Below are positions 56,831-64,000 of a stretch of DNA of 64,000 nt, one piece after another. The stretch's first letter is position 1; each line of letters begins with the position of its first letter. The stretch comes from Streptomyces sp. SirexAA-E. GTDB lineage: Bacteria; Actinomycetota; Actinomycetes; Streptomycetales; Streptomycetaceae. The notes beneath the pieces were generated by a model, which was given only the letters and a program-made list of their open reading frames with translations, was not told where the DNA came from and did not search any database. The position numbers and the translations under genes were made by a program. The stretch lies in assembly GCF_000177195.2 (NCBI RefSeq), contig NC_015953.1, positions 2,108,001-2,172,000 of the forward strand, given 5' to 3'.

Positions 56831-57184
56831 TCATCCGGCGGAGACCGTGGTCCTCAGCGCCCCGTCGGGCCCGGCGAGCAGCACGGGGGTGTCCGGTCCG
56901 CCCAGGTCGCGTACGGCGGCCCGGTCCTGGTCGGAGGGGGAATCGGCGTCCGAGACGACCGCGGCGGCCTCCAGCGAGGTGGCGCCGCCGGCGACCGCCA
57001 TGGCCACGGCGGTCTGCAACGCACTGAGCCGCAGCGACTCCAGGGCCACGGTGCCCGCCGCGTACGTGCGTCCCGTCTCGTCGCGTACGGCGGCACCCTC
57101 CGGCACCTGGTTGCGGGCACGGACGCTGCGCGCCAGCGTGACGATCTTGCGGTCCTCGGGGCCGAGGTCGGTGCTCTCTGTCAT
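56831..57184 (-). CDS. Cytidine deaminase-like protein lacking all metal ligands
   Basis: The 117-residue protein keeps the outline of a small cytidine deaminase (VRARNQVPEGAAVRDETGRT, then a helical LQTAVAMAVAGGATSLEAAA and VLLAGPDGALRTTVS) but contains no Cys and no His at all. The zinc ligands and the HAE/CAE and PCxxC motifs are therefore gone, and deaminase activity is impossible. Its codon use is normal and it sits upstream of era, where cdd is found in other bacteria, so it is probably kept for a structural or binding role. The fold call is inferred. Confidence 0.65.
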   Translation of the reverse strand: MTESTDLGPEDRKIVTLARSVRARNQVPEGAAVRDETGRTYAAGTVALESLRLSALQTAVAMAVAGGATSLEAAAVVSDADSPSDQDRAAVRDLGGPDTPVLLAGPDGALRTTVSAG

Positions 57185-57242
57185 GTGCTGAGCATACGAA
57201 GGCGGCGGGCGGCCGCTCCGCGACGGGGTACGGCCACCGGGA

Positions 57243-58151
57243 TCATCCGGGGACCGGATACAGGGAGCCGCGCCGGCCTTCGGGCGAGTCCAGCCACTGG
57301 AGCTTCGCCTCCGTGCCGGTGTCCGGCAACGGGGTGTGCAGCACGATCACCAGGTCGGGACGCGCGGGCACCCGTAGCTGGGTGGACTCCACGGTGAGGG
57401 TGCCCACCAGCGGGTGCTGGAGTTCCTTGCGGATCTGGCCGCCCGGGGCGACGTCCCGCCGGCCCCAGAACTCCGCGAACTCGTCGCTGAGCTCCCGCAC
57501 CTCCTCGACGACGGCCCGGAAGCCCTCGTCGCCGGGGTGCTCCGAGCACGCGGCCCGGAACTGCGCGACGATCTGCGGGGCGATCGTCTCCCAGTGCGGG
57601 GACCTGGCCCGGTACACCGGATCGGTGAAGAAGGCGGTCATGCAGTTCTGCACGATGCCCGGACGCATCCCGAACACCGCGGCCGCCGCGTCGTTGTAGA
57701 GCACGGTGTTCCAGTACCGGTCCATGATGTGGGCCGGGAAGGGCATCCAGGCGTCGATGAGCCGGCGCAGCCCGTGGCACATGTCGCGGTCGGCCGGGTC
57801 GACCTCGGCCGCGGGCGGGTTGAGGCCGGCCAGGGCGTAGAGGTGGCGGCGCTCGGCGCTGCTGAGGCGCAGGACCCGGGCGACCGCGTCCAGCACCTGC
57901 GGGGACACCGTGATGTCGCGGCCCTGTTCGAGCCACTGGTACCAGGAGACGCCGACGCCCGCGAGGACGGCGACCTCCTCGCGGCGCAGCCCCGGGGTGC
58001 GGCGGCGGGCCCCGCCGTCCGGCAGTCCGGCCTCGGCGGGGGTGACCCGGGCGCGGCGGCTCATCAGGAACTCGCGTAGTTCCGCGAGGCGGTGCGCCTT
58101 GTCCCCGGCGGGGCTTCCCACCGCGCTGCCGTTCCGGGCCGGTGAGGCCAC
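57243..58151 (-). CDS. XRE family regulator with MmyB-like ligand domain (second copy)
   Basis: The 302-residue protein has an N-terminal helix-turn-helix (TPGLRREEVAVLAGVGVSWY, QWLEQGRDITVSPQVLDAV) and a MmyB-like ligand domain. It is clearly a paralogue of the protein at 41529-42392. The GTG at 58149-58151 is the most upstream start with a nearby GGGGGAG box; a shorter start before MSRRARVTPAEAG is possible. It faces a DHA2 exporter 145 bp away. The pair separates the deaminase-like gene from the phoH-ybeY group and so looks inserted. Confidence 0.88.
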   Translation of the reverse strand: MASPARNGSAVGSPAGDKAHRLAELREFLMSRRARVTPAEAGLPDGGARRRTPGLRREEVAVLAGVGVSWYQWLEQGRDITVSPQVLDAVARVLRLSSAERRHLYALAGLNPPAAEVDPADRDMCHGLRRLIDAWMPFPAHIMDRYWNTVLYNDAAAAVFGMRPGIVQNCMTAFFTDPVYRARSPHWETIAPQIVAQFRAACSEHPGDEGFRAVVEEVRELSDEFAEFWGRRDVAPGGQIRKELQHPLVGTLTVESTQLRVPARPDLVIVLHTPLPDTGTEAKLQWLDSPEGRRGSLYPVPG

Positions 58152-58244
58152 GTGCTCCCCCTGGTGTCCGTGCGCGCGTCGCCGTCCGTGCGCCTGACGT
58201 GCCGCCCGCTGTCCGGCCCGCGCCTGTCTGGTGGTGCGGCCAAC

Positions 58245-58252
58245 AGGATAAG
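58245..58252 (+). promoter_or_regulatory. AGGATAAG element upstream of the second DHA2 exporter
   Basis: The octamer ends 44 bp before the exporter ATG; the same octamer ends 43 bp before the start of the first exporter (42443-42450). It may be part of the promoter or regulator site shared by the two XRE/exporter pairs. Confidence 0.45.
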
Positions 58253-58296
58253 TCCCCGCTCCCCACGGGTATTCCGCCGGCCGGAGGCTGTCTCGC

Positions 58297-59709
58297 ATGG
58301 CGATCGAAAACCTCACCACCCCACCTGCCCGCCCCGTCGGCCCGGCCGCTCCCGCCCGGCTCTCCGGCCGGGCCCGGCTGGTCCTCTTCGTGCTGTGCGC
58401 CGCCCAGTTCATGGTGGCGCTCGACTTCTCCGTACTGAACGTGGCGCTGCCCGTCCTCGGGCGGGACCTGGGCCTCGGGCGGTCCGGGCTGCAATGGGCC
58501 GTCACCGCGTTCGCGCTGCCGTCCGGCGGATTCCTGCTGCTCTTCGGGCGGATCGCCGATCTCTACGGCAGGCGCAGGCTGTTCCTCGCGGGCCTCGCGG
58601 TCTTCGGCGCCTCCTCGGTGCTGGCGACGCTCGCCTGGGACCCCGCGTCGTTCCTGGCGGGGCGGGCGTTGCAGGGGCTCGGGGCGGCCGTGATCGTGCC
58701 GACCGGGATGTCCCTGCTGACCACCACCTTCCCCGAGGGGCCGCTGCGGGACCGGGCCCTGGGCATCAGCGGCACCCTGCTGTCGCTGGGCTTCACCGTC
58801 GGCATGGTGGCGGGCGGGGTGCTCACCGACACCCTGGGCTGGCGTTCCACGATGGGGCTGCTGGCCGCGGCCTCGGCCCTCGTGCTCGCCCTGGCCCCGA
58901 GGGCGCTCGGCGAGTCCCGTACGCCGGACCGGCCGCGGCTGGACGTGCCGGGGGCCCTGACCGTGACGGGCGGTCTGCTCGCGCTGATCTACTCGCTGTC
59001 GACGGCGGCCGAGCGTGGTTTCGGCGGCGCGGACGTCCTGGCCACGCTGGTGGCGGGCCTCGTGCTGCTGACCGCCTTCGTCGTCGTCGAGACGCGTTCG
59101 GCGGCCCCGCTGGTCTCCCTGCCGATGCTGCGGCGACGCACGGTGGCGTTCGGCAACCTCGGGGGGCTGGCCACCGTCTCGATGATGACCACGACCGTCT
59201 TCGTGCTCACCCTGTACCTCCAGGAGGTGCTGGGGCTGTCCCCGCTCGGCACCGGGCTGGTCTTCGGGGCGCAGGGCGTGGTCTCCGCGGCGGCCGGTGT
59301 GTACGTGTCGCGGGTCATCGGCCGGATCGGTGCCCGCCGCACCCTAGGCCTGTCGCTGCTCGGCCAGGGGGTGTTCACCGCCGCGCTCCTCACGCTGGGC
59401 GAGGAGTCCGGGGTGTGGCCGGCCACGGTCGCCGTCTCGCTGGCGAGCGTGTTCCATCTGGGCGCGATCGTCTCGTACGGGCTGACGGTGACGTCCGGGG
59501 TGCCCGACGAGGAGCAGGGGCTGGCGACGGGTCTGGTCACCACCACCCAGCAGGTCGGGATGACGGTCGGCATCCCGCTGCTGGGGGTGCTGGCGACCAC
59601 CCAGGGCTCGCTGTACGGCGGGGTGCGGCTGGTGACGGGGGCCGCGGCGCTGGTCCTGGTGGCGGCCGGCGTCGCGGTGGCGGCGGGCCTGCGCCGGCCC
59701 GCCGCCTGA
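58297..59709 (+). CDS. MFS transporter, DHA2 family
   Basis: This 470-residue 14-helix exporter has LDFSVLNVALPVLGRDL in helix 1, the motif A loop GRIADLYGRRRLFLAGLAVF and the motif C-like GTLLSLGFTVGMVAGGVLTD. The ATG 58297 follows GGAGG by nine bases. It is the partner of the divergent XRE/MmyB regulator and a paralogue of the exporter at 42494. The substrate is unknown. Confidence 0.9.
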   Translation: MAIENLTTPPARPVGPAAPARLSGRARLVLFVLCAAQFMVALDFSVLNVALPVLGRDLGLGRSGLQWAVTAFALPSGGFLLLFGRIADLYGRRRLFLAGLAVFGASSVLATLAWDPASFLAGRALQGLGAAVIVPTGMSLLTTTFPEGPLRDRALGISGTLLSLGFTVGMVAGGVLTDTLGWRSTMGLLAAASALVLALAPRALGESRTPDRPRLDVPGALTVTGGLLALIYSLSTAAERGFGGADVLATLVAGLVLLTAFVVVETRSAAPLVSLPMLRRRTVAFGNLGGLATVSMMTTTVFVLTLYLQEVLGLSPLGTGLVFGAQGVVSAAAGVYVSRVIGRIGARRTLGLSLLGQGVFTAALLTLGEESGVWPATVAVSLASVFHLGAIVSYGLTVTSGVPDEEQGLATGLVTTTQQVGMTVGIPLLGVLATTQGSLYGGVRLVTGAAALVLVAAGVAVAAGLRRPAA

Positions 59710-59743
59710 CCGGAGGCCGACCGGCCGGCCCCGGGCGCGGGGG

Positions 59744-60097
59744 CTACGGCCGGTCGAGCCTGAGGCGCTGCGCCTTCGGGAGGCCGGCCACCACCAGGTC
59801 GTAGCTGTCCTCGACGAGTTCGCGGACCATCGGCGCCGGGAGCTCCGCGACGGTCACGGTGTTCCAGTGCCGCTTGTTCATGTGCCACCCGGGGACGATC
59901 GCGGGGTGTTCCTCACGGAGCCGCACCGCGTCGTCCGGGTCGCACTTGAGGTTGACGGTGAGCGGTGTGGCGCCCAGCGTGCTGAGGGCGAACATCTTCC
60001 CCAGGACCTTGAAGACGGAGGCCTCGGGCCCGAAGGGGAACTCCTCGGTGCTCGCGTTGAAATTTAGGCAGAAGGCGCGCAGCTCCTGGGGCGTCAT
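59744..60097 (-). CDS. MmcQ/YjbR family DNA-binding-like protein
   Basis: The 117-residue protein has the CyaY-like fold signature of MmcQ/YjbR: STEEFPFGPEASVFKVLGKM, then MNKRHWNTVTVAELP and the C-terminal SYDLVVAGLPKAQR. The biochemical role is not established. Its ATG overlaps the stop of the CorC-type gene by four bases (ATGA), so it belongs to the phoH-ybeY-CorC operon. Its 3' end faces the inserted exporter gene. Confidence 0.88.
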   Translation of the reverse strand: MTPQELRAFCLNFNASTEEFPFGPEASVFKVLGKMFALSTLGATPLTVNLKCDPDDAVRLREEHPAIVPGWHMNKRHWNTVTVAELPAPMVRELVEDSYDLVVAGLPKAQRLRLDRP

Positions 60098-61380
60098 CCC
60101 GCTTCCTCCGTCCCCTCCGGTTCCACCAGCACCGTGACGATCTTGTTCCGGCGGCCGGCCGGGGACTCCGCGGTCAGCCGGATCCCGCGTCCGTCGGGCA
60201 GGGCGACGACGGAGGACGCGCCGGCGATCGGCACCCTGCCGAGCTCCTTGGCGAGCAGTCCGCCGACCGTCTCCACGTCCTCGTCGTCGTACTCGTCGAG
60301 GCCGAACAGGTCACCGAGGTCGCCGATGTCCAGGCGCGCGGTGACCCGGTAGCAGCCGTTCTCCAGCTCCTGGACCGGCGGGATCTCGCGGTCGTACTCG
60401 TCGGTGATCTCGCCGACGATCTCCTCGAGGATGTCCTCGATGGTGACGACGCCCGCCGTGCCGCCGTACTCGTCGATGACGACGGCGACGTGGCTGCGGT
60501 CCTTCTGCATCTCGCGCAGCAGGTCGCCGGCGTTCTTGGTGTCGGGGACGAACGAGGCGGGTCGCATCGCCGTGGAGACCAGGTCGGCCTCCGCGTCCCG
60601 GTTGATGTGCGTCTTGCGGACCAGGTCCTTGAGGTAGACGATGCCGACGATGTCGTCCTCGTTCTCCCCGGTGACCGGGATCCGCGAGAACCCGGAGCGC
60701 AGGGCGAGGGTCAGCGCCTGACGGACCGTCTTGTACCGCTCGATGCAGACCAGGTCCGTGCGGGGCACCATCACCTCGCGTACGAGGGTGTCGCCGAGCT
60801 CGAAGACCGAGTGCACCATGCGGCGTTCCTCGTCCTCGATGAGCGACTCCTGCTCGGCGAGGTCGACCATCGCGCGCAGTTCCGCCTCGCTGGCGAACGG
60901 GCCCTTGCGGAAGCCCTTGCCGGGGGTCAGGGCGTTGCCGAGGAGGATCAGCAGCTGCGGGACCGGCCCCATGATCCTGGCCAGCGGCAGCAGGACGTAC
61001 GCGGACGCGGTCGCCGTGTTGAGCGGGTGCTGGCGGCCGATGGTGCGCGGCGAGACCCCGATGGCCACATAACTGACGAGGACCATCACCCCCATGGCGA
61101 CGGCCAGCGCCTGCCAGGTCTCCGGGAACTCCTGGAGGCAGACGTAGGTGACGAGCACCCCCGCCGACATCTCGCACGCGACCCGGACGAGCAGGGCCAC
61201 GTTGAGGTAGCGGGTGGGGTCGGCCGCGATCTGTTCCAGCTTGGCGCTGCCGCGCCGCCCCGCCCGTACGGCCTCGGCGGCCCGGAAGCTCGACGTGCGG
61301 GCGATCCCGGCCTCGGCGCAGGCCGCCAGCCAGCCGACGACGACCAGCAGGACGGCGCCGGAGAGAAGACCGACGCTCAC
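60094..61380 (-). CDS. CNNM/CorC-HlyC family membrane protein
   Basis: This 428-residue protein has a DUF21 membrane domain (three to four helices, residues 1-140), two CBS domains (about 205-330; e.g. [20 protein letters not shown] and [20 protein letters not shown]) and a C-terminal CorC_HlyC domain. Related proteins affect magnesium or cobalt movement. The GTG at 61378-61380 overlaps the ybeY stop (GTGA). Placement in the ybeY operon is conserved in many bacteria. Confidence 0.92.
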   Translation of the reverse strand: MSVGLLSGAVLLVVVGWLAACAEAGIARTSSFRAAEAVRAGRRGSAKLEQIAADPTRYLNVALLVRVACEMSAGVLVTYVCLQEFPETWQALAVAMGVMVLVSYVAIGVSPRTIGRQHPLNTATASAYVLLPLARIMGPVPQLLILLGNALTPGKGFRKGPFASEAELRAMVDLAEQESLIEDEERRMVHSVFELGDTLVREVMVPRTDLVCIERYKTVRQALTLALRSGFSRIPVTGENEDDIVGIVYLKDLVRKTHINRDAEADLVSTAMRPASFVPDTKNAGDLLREMQKDRSHVAVVIDEYGGTAGVVTIEDILEEIVGEITDEYDREIPPVQELENGCYRVTARLDIGDLGDLFGLDEYDDEDVETVGGLLAKELGRVPIAGASSVVALPDGRGIRLTAESPAGRRNKIVTVLVEPEGTEEAG

Positions 61381-61874
61381 GAGACGGTGGGGGCGGGGGA
61401 CGGACCGGTCAGTCCGCGCTCACCGCGCCAGCCGTCGACGATCGCGGCCTGGAGGCCGAACATCTCGGCCTTCTCGTCCGGCTCCTCGTGGTCGTACCCG
61501 AGGAGGTGCAGCACCCCGTGGACGGTGAGCAGTTGCAGCTCCTCGTCCATGGAGTGCCCGGTCGGGGCTTCCTCGCCCTGCCTCTTGGCGACCTCCGGGC
61601 ACAGGACGATGTCACCGAGGAGCCCCTGCGGGGGCTCCTCGTCGTCCTTGGCCGGCGGACGCAGCTCGTCCATCGGGAAGGACATGACATCCGTCGGACC
61701 CGGGAGGTCCATCCACTGGATGTGGAGCTGCTCCATGGCGGCGGCGTCCACCACGATCACCGAGAGCTCGGACAGCGGGTGGATCCGCATCCGGGCGAGG
61801 GCGTAGCGGGCGATGTCGAGGACCGCCTGCTCGTCGACCTCGGTTCCGGACTCGTTGTTGACGTCGATCGACAT
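61377..61874 (-). CDS. ybeY: Endoribonuclease YbeY
   Basis: This 165-residue metal-dependent RNase is involved in 16S rRNA 3' processing and ribosome quality control. The zinc motif is His119, His123 and His129 in [11 protein letters not shown], preceded by the conserved [12 protein letters not shown] and [15 protein letters not shown]. The ATG is at 61872-61874, 12 bp after the phoH stop, and its own stop overlaps the CorC start. Confidence 0.95.
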   Translation of the reverse strand: MSIDVNNESGTEVDEQAVLDIARYALARMRIHPLSELSVIVVDAAAMEQLHIQWMDLPGPTDVMSFPMDELRPPAKDDEEPPQGLLGDIVLCPEVAKRQGEEAPTGHSMDEELQLLTVHGVLHLLGYDHEEPDEKAEMFGLQAAIVDGWRGERGLTGPSPAPTVS

Positions 61875-61886
61875 GGTGCGCTGCGA

Positions 61887-63983
<2,097 letters not shown>

Positions 63984-64000
63984 GGGCCGGCCCTCGGGCC

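Noticed and set aside
59867..60137. Small plus-strand frames opposite the MmcQ-like gene
   Set aside because: They are shadows of the overlapping minus-strand genes, with no ribosome site or similarity.

Overview
The window is a GC-rich (about 72%) actinobacterial chromosome segment. It is almost certainly Streptomyces: there are frequent GTG starts, very high third-position GC, a group 2 sigma factor of the HrdA type, a Streptomyces-type conserved cysteine-tail leader peptide upstream of an ssuD-type gene, an SCO2400-type protein, and a class F sortase with its surface substrate. From memory, the backbone order (mbl-like gene, ABC exporter pair, hrdA, dnaG, dgt, ppdK, dus, glyS, znu/zur, uppS, recO, leuA, era, ybeY, phoH) follows the core arm of the S. 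coelicolor chromosome; I could not check this.

Layout. 1-5.9 kb: the end of a sugar ABC permease, a GH51 arabinofuranosidase, organic hydroperoxide resistance (ohr), a CurA-like reductase with a divergent MarR regulator, and two lineage proteins. 6-13.2 kb: an MreB/Mbl-like actin, a GAF histidine kinase with an eroded ATPase domain, an Lrp regulator, a NarK-like carrier, and a translationally coupled malonyl-CoA synthetase plus fused carboxyltransferase. 13.2-18.6 kb: a sulfonate monooxygenase preceded by a cysteine-rich leader peptide and hairpin, an MFS exporter, three tRNA genes, a YtxH-like protein and xylulokinase. 18.7-25.5 kb: a heterodimeric ABC exporter, hrdA and dnaG. 25.6-36.4 kb: mixed metabolism (ferredoxin-type reductase, dgt, cutA, FMN reductase, class IV aminotransferase, sortase and its substrate, TSUP carrier, VOC and ArsR-like proteins). 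Within it lie two gene corpses, of a sirohydrochlorin chelatase and of nirB. 36.9-44.7 kb: ppdK, dus, a first XRE regulator/DHA2 exporter pair and two small genes. 44.7-56.8 kb: glyS, znuACB-zur with Zur-like boxes over the znuA promoter, uppS, recO, a TerB-like protein, leuA with a leucine leader peptide, an M4 protease with an emfourin-type inhibitor gene, and era. 56.8-64 kb: a metal-less cytidine deaminase relative, a second XRE/DHA2 pair that looks inserted, a MmcQ-like protein, a CorC/HlyC protein, ybeY and phoH, which carries an in-frame LAGLIDADG intein.

How the parts fit. Sugar uptake, arabinofuranosidase and xylulokinase suggest plant pentose use. The ssuD and leuA leaders are amino-acid-sensing attenuators for Cys and Leu. 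znuACB and zur form a zinc homeostasis unit. The phoH-ybeY-CorC-MmcQ tail of overlapping genes and era form the usual ribosome maturation cluster. The nirB and chelatase remnants suggest that assimilatory nitrite reduction and part of its siroheme supply have been lost at this locus, while a NarK-type carrier persists.

The strongest unusual items are the PhoH intein, the M4 protease/inhibitor pair, the Cys-tail leader with its attenuator, the two degraded nitrite-assimilation genes, the Cys/His-free deaminase relative, and a shared promoter-like octamer at nearly the same distance upstream of two unrelated-position exporter genes. I saw no CRISPR array, transposase, rRNA or replication origin.
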